Shown in pieces: positions 1 to 8,989 of a DNA stretch of 64,000 nt. This DNA comes from Chitinophaga terrae (ex Kim and Jung 2007) (GTDB taxonomy: Bacteria; Bacteroidota; Bacteroidia; Chitinophagales; Chitinophagaceae): the NCBI RefSeq assembly GCF_900107795.1, contig NZ_FNRL01000014.1, positions 1-64,000 of the forward strand. The letters run 5' to 3'. The notes under the pieces were generated by a model. It did not search any database and was not told the origin of the DNA. It worked only from the letters and a program-made list of their open reading frames with translations. Every line of letters starts with the position of its first letter. The stretch's first letter is position 1. A program made the position numbers and the translations under genes.

Positions 1-331
1 GGAGATGGCTCGTTTCCCTGCCTACTATGACCTCGGCTGACTCCCTGTAAAAAAAACAGGGCCTCCCAGGGTAAGTGTTATCGCTTTCCATCCATGTAGC
101 CGCTGCATTTACGTTGTTACAATCTGTGTAGTATCGGGTTTTTGTTTCTTATGCAACATCACCCTTGTAACCCCGCCTTGTATACAGTTTCTGTTCGTCG
201 GCCCGGATGTTTGCCGCCAGCTTCCTTCAGATTCCACTTTACAGTGGACACCCTTGCTATTGGCTAATGCTTCCTACTACAAAGCGCATTCGGGACTTGC
301 ACCCTAGAGATATAACACATGCCTGGCACAC
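1..331 (-). mobile_element. Group II intron, 5' part (ribozyme domain I region), truncated by the window edge
   Basis: Read on the minus strand, the segment starts at 331 with GTGTGCCAGGC, which fits the GUGYG 5' end of group II introns. It continues with the typical 5' core of bacterial introns: TCTAGGGTGCAAGTCCCGAA, then AATCTGAAGGAAGCTGGCGG, then GTCAGCCGAGGTCATAGTAG near the window edge. These strings are ones I recognise from the RNA that precedes the LtrA-type reverse transcriptase/maturase ORF. That ORF would lie outside the window. The 5' exon is the U-tract of the terC-like gene's terminator, so the intron sits directly behind a terminator hairpin, as group IIC introns do. Intron class is not settled here. 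Confidence 0.8.
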
Positions 332-332
332 A

Positions 333-366
333 TAAAAATGCACCGGCGCCAAAGACGCCGATGCAT
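333..366 (-). terminator. Intrinsic terminator of the terC-like gene
   Basis: On the minus strand an 11-bp stem with one mismatch (338-348 with 356-366) is followed by TTTTTAT. It lies 23 bases past the terC-like stop codon. The group II intron starts right after the T-tract at 331. Confidence 0.75.
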
Positions 367-388
367 GTTCTATAACGAGATTTTTATA

Positions 389-1213
389 TTATACTTTCTC
401 TTTTTCCACTACTGCATCTGCCTGCGGCACACCTTTCTTAGGTATATTGAACAGGGTTGAAGTGATAATAGGGATCACAAATACGCCTACTGTCAGGATA
501 GAAGTCAGGATATCGGCTGTATGGCTTTCCAGGAACCGGGTAATAGGAGCTTCCGGGTTGTAATGCTCATACAGCGACAGGGAGAGCTTGAGCCCCAGGA
601 TACCGATCACTATATAAGCCGCGCCTTCCAGGAAAGTGTATTTAGACATCAGGCGAACAAATGCCTGCGCCACGAAACGCATCGCCAGGATACCAATAAA
701 CACCCCTAAGCAAACCAACAGGATATTATCAGTAAATGCCACTGCAGCAAAGATGTTGTCGATAGAAAACGCCATATCCATTACCTCTACCAGCGCAACC
801 GTTGCCCAGAAAGGGCCTAAAGCGCCTACGGTCATCTTATACAGCTTGCTTTTTTCCTTGTCAATAGTTTCTTCTTCGTCGTTCTCTTCTGAAGCTTTGC
901 GTTTAGCCCGTTGCTCTTTTACCCATGAAAAGGTCAGGTAAAGCAGGTAAAGTCCGCCCAATGCTTTCAGCCACCAGAACTGGATCAGGAAAGAAGCGAA
1001 CAACATGGCCAATCCACGGAATGCATAAGCGCCAACGATACCGTATTTCAATGCGCGGTCGCGTTGTTTTTCAGGCAGGTCCATAACCATTGTAGCCAGT
1101 ACTGCAGCGTTATCCACAGACAGCAAACTTTCAATGATGATCAGGTTCCCGACTACGATCAATGAAGGAATAGGATTGTCGATAATTTGTTGTAATAACT
1201 CAGAAATGTTCAT
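389..1213 (-). CDS. TerC/Alx/YkoY-family integral membrane protein (putative metal exporter)
   Basis: This 274-residue multi-spanning protein has the TerC-family hallmark of acidic residues inside membrane helices: E28 and D34 in the IES..SVDNA stretch, and a second half with VMDMAFSIDNIFA. A charged cytosolic loop (KEQRAKRKASEENDEEE) separates the two halves. Relatives include E. coli Alx and Bacillus YceF/YkoY, which export manganese or help metalate secreted enzymes; calling this one a manganese exporter is inference. A terD-like gene lies next door on the same strand. The gene has its own terminator, behind which the intron has inserted. Confidence 0.85.
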   Translation of the reverse strand: MNISELLQQIIDNPIPSLIVVGNLIIIESLLSVDNAAVLATMVMDLPEKQRDRALKYGIVGAYAFRGLAMLFASFLIQFWWLKALGGLYLLYLTFSWVKEQRAKRKASEENDEEETIDKEKSKLYKMTVGALGPFWATVALVEVMDMAFSIDNIFAAVAFTDNILLVCLGVFIGILAMRFVAQAFVRLMSKYTFLEGAAYIVIGILGLKLSLSLYEHYNPEAPITRFLESHTADILTSILTVGVFVIPIITSTLFNIPKKGVPQADAVVEKEKV

Positions 1214-1515
1214 TTAGTGTATTGTTTATTGATGCATTTTCTTTGAAACCAAACAGCTTTGAAATAGTGTTGCGGAGCGCTCTGGCATAGTGATTCTCTG
1301 GGTTCAACCGTCAATTTTCTTTGTCTCTTTAATTCGCCAATCAATGTTCTACAGCCTGCCGGAATACGTTCTATCTCACAAAACGTGTTTTTCAATACGC
1401 AAATATAAGCGCGGTTTCCAGATTCTGTTACTGGCGGTTAAAATATTTTGGATTTCACTCTTTATATATATTTTCCGGCTCATCTGCAAACCTGGCCGGC
1501 TAACAGGCGAAAAAA
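1214..1515. other. Spacer between terD-like and terC-like genes
   Basis: About 300 AT-rich bases. The minus strand carries TATATTTG at 1407-1400, matching the Bacteroidota -7 consensus TAnnTTTG, but no good TTTG lies 19 bases upstream. If it is used, the terC-like mRNA would have a leader of roughly 180 nt. I looked for a yybP-ykoY (manganese) riboswitch there and did not see its core. No gene or repeat is evident. Confidence 0.35.
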
Positions 1516-2088
1516 CTACTTGATGATCTGTCCTTTGAAGTATTTGCTAAGGAAAAATGCCAGGTCTTCTTTATAGCCCCGGCCGGAAGCTTCAAATTTC
1601 CACTTGCCGTCCTTTACATACAGGCGGCCAAATTCTACCCCTGTTTCTATAGAAAAATCTTCTCCCAGCTCATATCTGGCAATTTCCTTTGCAGTAGCGT
1701 TATCTACTATCCGGATATAGGAATCCCTCACCTGTCCGAAATTCTGCTTTTTTGAGAAGGCATCGTGAATGGTCACTACGAAGAGTATTTCCTTCACGCG
1801 GGGATCTATCTTCGTTAAATCCACCTTGATAATTTCATCATCGCCCCCGTCGCTATTCCCGCCTGTAGGATCGTCGCCTGAGTGATGCAGGGCGCCATCC
1901 GGCGAATCAGCGTTTCCATAAAATACGAAGAACTGTTCTCCCGGGATCAACCTGTTCGCATCTATCATGAAAGCCGAAGCATCCAGGTCAAATGAGGCCC
2001 CGCTCTCGTTGGGCTCCCATCCCAGGCCTACGCTGATATCCGCTAATCCAATATCGATCCTTTGTCCTTTTTGTAAGTTGATAGCCAT
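1516..2088 (-). CDS. TerD-family stress protein
   Basis: This 190-residue protein has the TerD domain along its whole length: an N-terminal LQKGQRIDI strand, the FDLDASAFM motif, HHSGDDPTGG, a GGDDE acidic cluster and IHDAF. TerD-family proteins bind calcium through such acidic loops and are linked to tellurite and general stress resistance; they are cytosolic. The neighbouring terC-like gene on the same strand makes a small ter-type locus, though terA, terB, terZ and terE are absent. The actual stress is not shown by the sequence. Confidence 0.9.
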   Translation of the reverse strand: MAINLQKGQRIDIGLADISVGLGWEPNESGASFDLDASAFMIDANRLIPGEQFFVFYGNADSPDGALHHSGDDPTGGNSDGGDDEIIKVDLTKIDPRVKEILFVVTIHDAFSKKQNFGQVRDSYIRIVDNATAKEIARYELGEDFSIETGVEFGRLYVKDGKWKFEASGRGYKEDLAFFLSKYFKGQIIK

Positions 2089-2223
2089 ACAGTTACTTTA
2101 ATTTGTTCTACCAGTAAGATAATATTTTAGATGAACGTATAGTACTGCATGACGAAATTTCCCCCGATTTAATCTGATTTTAATTTCAAGGCCGGCAGAT
2201 CATTCGCCATCCTGACTGCCTTG

Positions 2224-3531
2224 TCAGCGTTGCCTGAGCGCATTGCTGTAAACTTCCAGCGCACGTTTCCTTGCCTCCTCATGCGATACGATGGGTACGG
2301 GGTAATCAAACGAGTCCAGTTCCGGTACCCATTTCCTTGTATACTTCAGATCTTTATCGAATTTTTGGGTTTGAAGCGAAGGATTAAAAACCCTGAAATA
2401 AGGCACTGCATCGCAGCCCGATCCCGCTGCCCATTGCCAGCCGCCGTTGTTGGCAGCCAGGTCATAATCCAATAACTTTCCTGCAAAATAAGCTTCTCCC
2501 CATCTCCAGTCTATCAACAAATGCTTGGTTAAAAAACTGGCCGTGATCATACGCAACCTGTTGTGCATAAAACCGGTTGCATTCAGCTCCCGCATGCCTG
2601 CATCCACTATCGGATAACCTGTAGTACCATTGCACCATCTTTCAAATTCCTTCTCATTATTCCGCCAGGGAATTTTATCATACTCACGTTTGAACGACTC
2701 CGAAACCACCCTTGGAAAATGATAGAGGATCATCTGGTAAAACTCGCGCCATACCAGCTCTTTCGCGAAAGTATCACTCCACTCCAATGCCTGCTTCATC
2801 AATTTACGGATACTGATAGTTCCGAATCGAAGGTGTACGCCCAGTTTTGAGGTACCTTCAATGCCGGGCGTATCACGGGTTTCGCTATAATGCCTTATTA
2901 ACGCTTCGTTCAATAATGCCGGAGGAAAATGTTCTCCATTCTTCTTAAAACCTAATTGTTCCAGGGCAGGAAGATTAATGGCTGGTTGCCTGTAAAGGTT
3001 GGCCAGGTATTTTTCAACAGGATAAGGCTTTAAATGAAAGGCGGTTAATGTATCGCTCCACCGGCGGCTATATGGCGTAAAAATCGTATATGGTTCACCG
3101 TTATCTTTCAACACTTCATCCTTCTCAAATATTACCTGGTCTTTATACGTATGAAATGAAACGCCGCTTTCCTTCAGTAATGCGCCAACTGACTTATCTC
3201 TTTCCTTTGCATAAGGTTCATAATCGTGGTTGGTGAATACTCCCTGTACGTCGTATTGGTGAAGCCAATGCTTAAAGGCATTCATCGGTGTGCCGTGATA
3301 TGCTTCCAGTGTAGCGCCCCGCCTGGCCAACGTTGCATTTAATGCCTCAAGCGCCTGGTAAATGAAGTTAACGCGCCTGTCCTGTTTATCTTCCAGTTCA
3401 TCCAGGATATTTGTATCAAAAACAAAAACAGGCACAACAGGGTATCCTGATTTCAGTGCATGATATAATGCCGCGTTGTCATCCAGGCGCAGATCCCTGC
3501 GCAACCAACATAACACTACTTGTTGAGCCAT
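2224..3531 (-). CDS. phr: Deoxyribodipyrimidine photolyase (class I, cryptochrome/photolyase family)
   Basis: This 435-residue protein would repair UV-induced pyrimidine dimers using light and FAD. The N-terminal antenna-binding alpha/beta domain (about 1-130) starts VVLCWLRRDLRLDDNAAL. The C-terminal FAD domain carries ELVWREFYQ, NGTTGYPIVDAGMRELNATG, HNRLRM, DWRWGE and DYDLAANNGGWQWAAGSG, all typical of class I CPD photolyases. It lies 23 bases after the pabC-like gene on the same strand and is probably cotranscribed with it. A (6-4) photolyase or cryptochrome is less likely given these motifs and the length. Confidence 0.93.
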   Translation of the reverse strand: MAQQVVLCWLRRDLRLDDNAALYHALKSGYPVVPVFVFDTNILDELEDKQDRRVNFIYQALEALNATLARRGATLEAYHGTPMNAFKHWLHQYDVQGVFTNHDYEPYAKERDKSVGALLKESGVSFHTYKDQVIFEKDEVLKDNGEPYTIFTPYSRRWSDTLTAFHLKPYPVEKYLANLYRQPAINLPALEQLGFKKNGEHFPPALLNEALIRHYSETRDTPGIEGTSKLGVHLRFGTISIRKLMKQALEWSDTFAKELVWREFYQMILYHFPRVVSESFKREYDKIPWRNNEKEFERWCNGTTGYPIVDAGMRELNATGFMHNRLRMITASFLTKHLLIDWRWGEAYFAGKLLDYDLAANNGGWQWAAGSGCDAVPYFRVFNPSLQTQKFDKDLKYTRKWVPELDSFDYPVPIVSHEEARKRALEVYSNALRQR

Positions 3532-3554
3532 TGAAGACGGAGTTTCAGAAAGTC

Positions 3555-4394
3555 CTATAAAATATTTTCGTGCAGCACTTCATGCATTATAGCGGCCACT
3601 GAGTTGCTGTAAACAGAGTTACGAAACCTGCCTACCCAGCGGATCCCATAGATCGCGTTTGTCAGGAATATTTCGTTTGCGCCTTCAAAATCGGCGATGG
3701 TCAATGTTTTTTCCTTAATGGGAAATGGAAATTCGTTATTCAGGATATATTTGCGCATGACCCCGCACACGCCGCCTTCCGTGATCGGCGGAGTAAAGAT
3801 CCTGCCCTTATTCACAACAAATACATTCGCAATCGTACTGTCTGCTATTCTGCCGTATTGATTCAACAACACAGCTTCATTAAGACGATGCTCTTTTGCA
3901 TACATCGCCGCCATTACATATGGCAGACAGTTATTGGATTTGATGGTAGATAGTTTGTCGCAGGTTTTCTGGACATCAGGAAATATATCGATCACCAGTC
4001 CTTCTGTATTCAATTCCAACACCGACCTGGATAATTCCCAGCATTGGATCACGTAATTCGGCCGATTGTTAATAGGATCGTACAACCCGCCATCGGAGCG
4101 GAATACAGCAAACCTGACCCTCGCAAGGTGAAGGAAATTATTCTTATTGCAGAGGTCAATAATCTCCCTGACAAAAAATTCTTTGGTAAAAGTAGGAGGA
4201 ATATCAAAATGCAACAGATGCATGGTTGCCAGCAATCTTTCAAAATGCAGATCGGCCAGCAACACCTGACCCTGGTAAACTTTTAAGGTCTCAAAAAATC
4301 CATCACCGTACCTGAATGAACGATTATCAGCAGTAAAAATAGGGTCTGCTGCAGGAATGTATCTACCGTTATAACAAAGAAATCCAGCTTGCAC
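3555..4394 (-). CDS. pabC: Class IV PLP aminotransferase-fold enzyme, PabC-like (aminodeoxychorismate lyase)
   Basis: This 279-residue fold-type IV PLP enzyme has an N-terminal FRYGDGFFETLKVYQGQ segment typical of the PabC/IlvE/D-amino-acid aminotransferase group, the probable PLP lysine in LSTIKSNNCL, and the phosphate-binding ADSTIANVFVV region. The RYGDGFFET start and the size favour 4-amino-4-deoxychorismate lyase (folate pathway) over branched-chain aminotransferase, but paralogues are hard to separate by eye. The start is GTG, with the reading frame beginning MQAGFLCYNGRYIP. It precedes the photolyase gene, whose antenna cofactor is often a folate. A repeat arm lies 35 bases upstream. 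Confidence 0.75.
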   Translation of the reverse strand: MQAGFLCYNGRYIPAADPIFTADNRSFRYGDGFFETLKVYQGQVLLADLHFERLLATMHLLHFDIPPTFTKEFFVREIIDLCNKNNFLHLARVRFAVFRSDGGLYDPINNRPNYVIQCWELSRSVLELNTEGLVIDIFPDVQKTCDKLSTIKSNNCLPYVMAAMYAKEHRLNEAVLLNQYGRIADSTIANVFVVNKGRIFTPPITEGGVCGVMRKYILNNEFPFPIKEKTLTIADFEGANEIFLTNAIYGIRWVGRFRNSVYSNSVAAIMHEVLHENIL

Positions 4395-4428
4395 CTCAAA
4401 CAGTTTTATATATACAAGTTACCAAATT

Positions 4429-4470
4429 TTTCTCGCAAAGCCGCAAAGGAAGTGAGGCCGCATAAGGCTC
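4429..4470 (+). repeat. Solo repeat arm (CGCAAAG family)
   Basis: The segment begins TTTCTCGCAAAGCCGCAAAG and continues to GCATAAGG. It aligns with the arms at 51198, 53946, 54183, 30340, 30522, 62678 and 63179, all close to TTYCNCGCARAGNNGCARAG. No matching inverted arm is visible before the next gene, so it is a single or decayed copy. Its outer end faces the pabC-like start codon. Confidence 0.6.
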
Positions 4471-4532
4471 AGCGCGAATATCCCAGGCGCTTATTGTCTT
4501 ACATCCAGCAGTTTACGAATCACAACAAAATT

Positions 4533-4580
4533 AAAAAAGGTAAAGATTAACAGCACATTAGTGTACGGTCAATCTTTACC
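4533..4580 (-). terminator. Intrinsic terminator of the DUF5723 gene
   Basis: A perfect 10-bp stem (GGTAAAGATT at 4539-4548 with its complement at 4571-4580) encloses a 22-nt loop with an inner CAC/GTG pairing. On the minus strand it is followed by TTTTTT. It lies about 37 bases after the DUF5723 stop codon. Confidence 0.7.
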
Positions 4581-4617
4581 CTTTTACTCTATTTCTTAAG
4601 ATCCTTTTTACTCCTGG

Positions 4618-6000
4618 CTATTTGGCCGCTTTACGGGCCAGGCCGCCTATATGAATGCCTATGAATCCGTCTACCTGGTGAGACGATCCCATTAAAGCAG
4701 TCAACACGCTGCCTGAACCAACGAACAACGGACCAACCCTGAAGCTGGCGCCGGCATTCAGTTTAGAGAGCTCGTTATAGGAGATCGGCAGGAAGAACCC
4801 GAAAATCTTTCCGTCGTAGCGCGGCGTTATGCTGAATGCATTGAAATACTGCGCATTGTAAGGCTTGTTCTTGCCGCTGCTTAATGCAAACTGAACATCC
4901 AGGTTTACGTAAAATGCATTATGAATATGATAGTCGCCATCTATCCTCAATGTAGTTGGCAAACTTACGGAGTATTTATCCCTGTCGTTATCTTTTGAAG
5001 CCTGGAAGTATTGCGGGTACTTGGTCAGCTCTGCTTTGTAATTATCCAGGCTGACGCCATCCAGGTTGCTGAAGGCGAATTGCTGTCCTGCTGGAATATT
5101 GATAGCAAAAGTACCGCTGCGGGTAACATCGCGTTCGTATTTGATCTTACCTGCATCTAACAGCGACAGGCCTACGCGGTATTTATAATTCTGATCAGCG
5201 CCCGAGCAATATTCATATACAGCGCCCAGGTCAATGCCGAAGCCGCGGCCAGTGAATTTGGTCAGGTCGTTGACATCAAAATCAGATACGCTGAAACCTG
5301 CGAAGTTCATACCTATTGCGCCTTTGGCGTCTGTAAGGTATGCGTCCTCCTTCACCTGGTCTACATCCAGGGTGGCATGCAGCTTATCGATGTTGATAGT
5401 GCCATTTCCTGCGCCGGCCAGGTATTTCAGGGTGATACCGGCTTTCAGGTGATGCGGCCCTACCGCCAGCACTTCTCTTGCAACGGAAGCGCCGATTTCA
5501 GCCCATCCGTTCATGCTTACACGCATGTTGTTGTCAGAGGCAATTTTGTAAGGGAGATTAGGATCGTTAGAGAAATCGTTGATCACTTTGTCTGCCAGTT
5601 TTCCATCCAGGTCGGTAACATTGGTAACCATCCGGACGCGGGATGTTACCGCAAAAGAGAATTTGCCAACATTGAACATCACAGAAGGCGCATGAACACC
5701 CAGGTTTACCAAGGCCTTGGTGAGACCGGCATTTTGCCCGAACAGTTGGTTTTTAAGCGTATCTTCATTGAAAGAAGAACCGATGTCACTCAATTTGTAT
5801 TTCAACTGGTTGTTGGATACCCCAACATTCACCGCAAAAACGTTGACATCGAAACGATAGCGGCTGTTAGCAATGCTTGCAGGATTGTAAAACACACTGT
5901 TTACCCCGGCGTAGTTGCTGGTGCGAAAACCGGCGAGATCCTGGGCATGAACATAGGTAGTGCAGCATGACAGCAGTAGGCCTGTAATGATTCTTTTCAT
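4618..6000 (-). CDS. DUF5723-like outer-membrane beta-barrel protein
   Basis: This 460-residue protein has an N-terminal signal peptide (MKRIITGLLLSCCTTYVHAQ, cleavage after HAQ) followed by the motif NYAGVNSVFYNPASIANS, which I associate with DUF5723 proteins of Bacteroidota. The rest is rich in alternating hydrophobic/aromatic beta strands and ends in a hydrophobic strand with Gly and Arg, as expected for an outer-membrane barrel. Its function is unknown. It follows scoB by 173 bases with a possible terminator between, so it is probably a separate transcript. PorP/SprF or FadL-like barrels are more distant alternatives. Confidence 0.75.
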   Translation of the reverse strand: MKRIITGLLLSCCTTYVHAQDLAGFRTSNYAGVNSVFYNPASIANSRYRFDVNVFAVNVGVSNNQLKYKLSDIGSSFNEDTLKNQLFGQNAGLTKALVNLGVHAPSVMFNVGKFSFAVTSRVRMVTNVTDLDGKLADKVINDFSNDPNLPYKIASDNNMRVSMNGWAEIGASVAREVLAVGPHHLKAGITLKYLAGAGNGTINIDKLHATLDVDQVKEDAYLTDAKGAIGMNFAGFSVSDFDVNDLTKFTGRGFGIDLGAVYEYCSGADQNYKYRVGLSLLDAGKIKYERDVTRSGTFAINIPAGQQFAFSNLDGVSLDNYKAELTKYPQYFQASKDNDRDKYSVSLPTTLRIDGDYHIHNAFYVNLDVQFALSSGKNKPYNAQYFNAFSITPRYDGKIFGFFLPISYNELSKLNAGASFRVGPLFVGSGSVLTALMGSSHQVDGFIGIHIGGLARKAAK

Positions 6001-6105
6001 AGATACTTTGAAGATTTGGAAATATTAACGTTTTGGGGAATCAACGTTATGACACAAGGTTAGAATATTTAAATTATTTACCAAGTATAAACAGTTTTTT
6101 CTTAA

Positions 6106-6143
6106 AATAAAAATGCCATGCCGCCCTGGTATTGGGCAACATG
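6106..6143 (-). terminator. Possible terminator after scoB
   Basis: On the minus strand CATG..GCCC pairs with GGGC..CATG around a 7-nt loop (an internal 2x2 mismatch breaks the stem), followed by GCATTTTTATTTT. It lies about 30 bases past the scoB stop. Confidence 0.5.
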
Positions 6144-6173
6144 ACACGTTGCAGACACTGCAAATTTATCTAG

Positions 6174-6830
6174 TTATAGTTTCATTTCTGGTACTTCGGC
6201 AGGAATCACCAAACGTCCGGCTGTTTTGCTTTTGATCTCTTCTACCGTTACGCCGGGCGCTCTTTCCAATAATTTGAAGCCTTCAGGCGTCACGTCCAGC
6301 ACTGCCAGTTCCGTTACTATTTTCTTCACGCAATTAACGCCTGTTAAAGGCAGCGTACAGGCAGGCAGCAATTTGCTTTCGCCTTTGGGATTGGTATGCA
6401 TCATGGCTACTATAATATTCCTGGCGGAAGCAACGAGGTCCATTGCTCCTCCCATTCCTTTCACCATTTTACCAGGGATCTTCCAGTTGGCAATATCCCC
6501 GTTATCTGCTACTTCCATAGCGCCTAATACTGTGAGATCTACCTTCCCGGCCCTAATCATTCCAAAGCTTTCAGCAGAGTCGAAAAAGCTGCCGCCCGGC
6601 AGCAGGGTTACGGTTTCTTTACCGGCGTTGATCAGGTCGGGATCTATTTCTGTATCTGCAGGATAAGGACCCATTCCCAGTATCCCGTTTTCGGATTGGA
6701 GCATAATAGAAACTCCTGCGGGGATATAATTGGAAACAAGCGTAGGTATGCCAATACCGAGATTAACATACATACCGTCTTTTAATTCCTGTGCAATTCG
6801 TTTGGCGATGCCGAATTTATCTAAAGGCAT
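6174..6830 (-). CDS. scoB: 3-oxoacid CoA-transferase subunit B
   Basis: This 218-residue beta subunit moves CoA from succinyl-CoA (or a similar donor) to a 3-oxoacid such as acetoacetate. It carries NLGIGIPT, the catalytic glutamate in SENGILG (E47), [15 protein letters not shown] and the conserved [14 protein letters not shown] block. Length is normal for the family. The A subunit is encoded 34 bases upstream in the same direction, so the two form the usual alpha/beta enzyme. It may work in ketone-body or branched-chain breakdown; the preferred acid cannot be read from sequence. Confidence 0.93.
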   Translation of the reverse strand: MPLDKFGIAKRIAQELKDGMYVNLGIGIPTLVSNYIPAGVSIMLQSENGILGMGPYPADTEIDPDLINAGKETVTLLPGGSFFDSAESFGMIRAGKVDLTVLGAMEVADNGDIANWKIPGKMVKGMGGAMDLVASARNIIVAMMHTNPKGESKLLPACTLPLTGVNCVKKIVTELAVLDVTPEGFKLLERAPGVTVEEIKSKTAGRLVIPAEVPEMKL

Positions 6831-6864
6831 ATCAGTCAGGTTTGAAAGTGAGGAAGCGATTGAA

Positions 6865-7557
6865 TTAGATCTTTACAGTTCTGCGTTCAATCCGTTTTTC
6901 ATAATTACCGCCCTGGAAAATGCGGTGTACGTAGATGCCCGGAACATGGATATTATCAGGGTCCAGCTCTCCGGGTTGCACCAGTTCTTCCACTTCAGCG
7001 ATCGTGATCTGTCCGGCCCTGGCCATAGAAGTGCTGAAGTTGCGGGTAGTTTTGCGGAATACCAGGTTGCCCATTGTATCGCCTTTCCAGGCTTTAACAA
7101 TAGCGAAATCGGCATGCAGGGCCAACTCCATGAGGTGTGGCTTTCCGTCAAACACTCTTACTTCTTTTCCTTCCGCTACTTCAGTTCCATAACCGGCTGG
7201 TGTGAAAAATGCAGGAATACCCATGCCGGCCATTTGTATACGGGTAGCCAGGGTACCTTGCGGGATCAGGTCAACTTCCAATTCGCCTGCCAACAGCTGG
7301 CGTTCAAATTCTGCATTTTCGCCAACATAAGACGACATCATCTTTTTAATCTGCCTGGTTTTCAGCAACAGGCCCAGGCCAAAATCATCTACCCCTGCAT
7401 TGTTTGAAATACAGGTGAGGCCTTTAACTCCTTTTCTTACCAAAGCGGCAATACAATTCTCAGGAATACCACATAATCCAAACCCTCCCAGCATCAGCAC
7501 TGCTCCATCCTGTATATCTTGTATGGCATCATCGGCATTTGATACTACTTTGTTCAT
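6865..7557 (-). CDS. scoA: 3-oxoacid CoA-transferase subunit A
   Basis: This 230-residue alpha subunit has the CoA-binding glycine motif [13 protein letters not shown] near residue 24, [22 protein letters not shown] and the [10 protein letters not shown]-type stretch (here [19 protein letters not shown]). The closing [16 protein letters not shown] segment is typical of SCOT A subunits. It lies 11 bases after the DUF4296 lipoprotein gene and 34 bases before scoB, so it is read as part of a longer minus-strand operon. Confidence 0.93.
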   Translation of the reverse strand: MNKVVSNADDAIQDIQDGAVLMLGGFGLCGIPENCIAALVRKGVKGLTCISNNAGVDDFGLGLLLKTRQIKKMMSSYVGENAEFERQLLAGELEVDLIPQGTLATRIQMAGMGIPAFFTPAGYGTEVAEGKEVRVFDGKPHLMELALHADFAIVKAWKGDTMGNLVFRKTTRNFSTSMARAGQITIAEVEELVQPGELDPDNIHVPGIYVHRIFQGGNYEKRIERRTVKI

Positions 7558-7568
7558 GTTTTGGTGTT

Positions 7569-8060
7569 TTAGATATTTGGATGCCTTTTAACAAAGGGTA
7601 TTACAGTATCTGATTTAGGCAGCAGCATTACACTGTCTGCATTGGGGAATATATTTCTAAGCCTGAAACGTACAGGCGCATTTTCATCTACCGGATCGCC
7701 CAGGCGTTGCTTCCTTGCTTCCAGGTCGGCCTGCACCATTTGCAGCACTTCTTTCAGCCTGTTAGGATGCGCTTCATAGTACTGGTAACTCTCCATAAAC
7801 TGCGGTACGGTCACTTTATGCAGGTCCAGTACCTGTTTATAATATACTTTCTGGGTGTTCTGGCGAAGAGAATCGTTAATGATGTGAAAGTTATTCATGA
7901 TCTGCTCATTGCCGTAGGAATCGGCAATAGACATATCTCTCAGGATTGCGCTCATCTCTTCTTTAGACATATATTTTTTAGGCACATTCTCCCCGTCTCC
8001 GCATGCGAACAGCAATACTCCTGCTAAAGCCACGATGGCATATTTCAATATATTCTTCAT
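7569..8060 (-). CDS. DUF4296-like lipoprotein
   Basis: This 163-residue protein has a lipoprotein signal (hydrophobic segment ending LLFAC, lipid-modified Cys at residue 20). The body has the pattern [18 protein letters not shown]...[30 protein letters not shown], matching the small DUF4296 family of Bacteroidota. It is mostly helical and its role is unknown. It sits 8 bases after porD and 11 before scoA, within the same operon. The PorD neighbour makes an envelope role plausible, which is inference. Confidence 0.75.
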   Translation of the reverse strand: MKNILKYAIVALAGVLLFACGDGENVPKKYMSKEEMSAILRDMSIADSYGNEQIMNNFHIINDSLRQNTQKVYYKQVLDLHKVTVPQFMESYQYYEAHPNRLKEVLQMVQADLEARKQRLGDPVDENAPVRFRLRNIFPNADSVMLLPKSDTVIPFVKRHPNI

Positions 8061-8068
8061 TATAACTT

Positions 8069-8989
8069 TTACTTCATCTGTTGATACTTCTGCGCATTCG
8101 GAATATCCATCTGCGCCAATAATTCAGCAGCCCTGCTCTTTTCCTGGGGCATTGCCTTTGCAAAAAGCTTCTGCAATTCATTTGCCTTTGCGCTGAAAAA
8201 GACCTGCATTAACATAGAATTAGGAATGCTCTGATGAATGGAATACAGCATGTTTACGCAGTTCAGCACAGCGGCTCTTCCCTTATTCACATCTTCATAC
8301 ATTACATCCAGTCCCTGCCTGTGATACTGGTACATCACGTCATGGAACTGCAGGAATTTCGCGTTCAGCAGGTTATCCTGCAACCAGTAACGGTTACGGT
8401 TACCTTCAAATGCTTTCCATCCTGAAATATCCTTTCCTTCAGGGGCATTGTTCACAATATTCAACGCCCGTTTGAAATATTCGTCGCCCCCTCTGGGCGC
8501 AAATGAATCGTAATCCAGACCGAGTATGATATTTACATAATAAGCCAGGATGGCGGTAAGATTAGCGGCCATAGGATCGTTTCCTGCTACCCTGGTATCG
8601 TTGAATTCCAGTTGCTGGTATTCTACATACCTGAATGCTACGTTGTTATCCTGGATGTTCAGGATACTGGTAGCATAGCTGCTGTTGTACACGGGGCGGG
8701 TCGCCTGAACGGTAAGCGAAGCTTTATAGGTATCGCCTGTTCCGCCGGTACCGGTGATATTAAGCAGGAAGCTGCATTCTATCCTTTCGGCAGGCGTAAA
8801 GGCGTCTTTAGCCCAGTGGCGGTTATTGAGGAATTCCTTGATAGAGTTCTGCAGGGTTACGAATACTTTCCTGTCGACGCCCTGTACCTGGTTAGCTATC
8901 ACAGATACGGTAGCCCTGAGCTCCTGGGCTGCGGCAACCTGGCTAACCAGTAGTCCTACTACCAGGATGAACTGAAAACGTTTATGCAT
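8069..8989 (-). CDS. porD: DUF4835 protein, T9SS component PorD-like
   Basis: I chose the start MHKRFQFILVVGLLVSQ (306 residues), which gives a clean signal peptide ending AAAQ; an earlier ATG at 9001 adds four residues. The mature part begins ELRATVSVIANQVQGVDRKVF and contains NRHWAKDAFTPAERIECSFLL, features of DUF4835 proteins annotated as PorD, needed for type IX secretion in Porphyromonas. The start codon overlaps the end of coaBC by 8 bases, suggesting translational coupling. A protein with a T9SS-type C-terminal domain is encoded at 40170-43256. Confidence 0.8.
   Translation of the reverse strand: MHKRFQFILVVGLLVSQVAAAQELRATVSVIANQVQGVDRKVFVTLQNSIKEFLNNRHWAKDAFTPAERIECSFLLNITGTGGTGDTYKASLTVQATRPVYNSSYATSILNIQDNNVAFRYVEYQQLEFNDTRVAGNDPMAANLTAILAYYVNIILGLDYDSFAPRGGDEYFKRALNIVNNAPEGKDISGWKAFEGNRNRYWLQDNLLNAKFLQFHDVMYQYHRQGLDVMYEDVNKGRAAVLNCVNMLYSIHQSIPNSMLMQVFFSAKANELQKLFAKAMPQEKSRAAELLAQMDIPNAQKYQQMK

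Noticed and set aside
1214-1400. Possible yybP-ykoY manganese riboswitch in the leader of the terC-like gene
   Set aside because: The gene family is often controlled this way, but the conserved core of that riboswitch was not seen on the minus strand.
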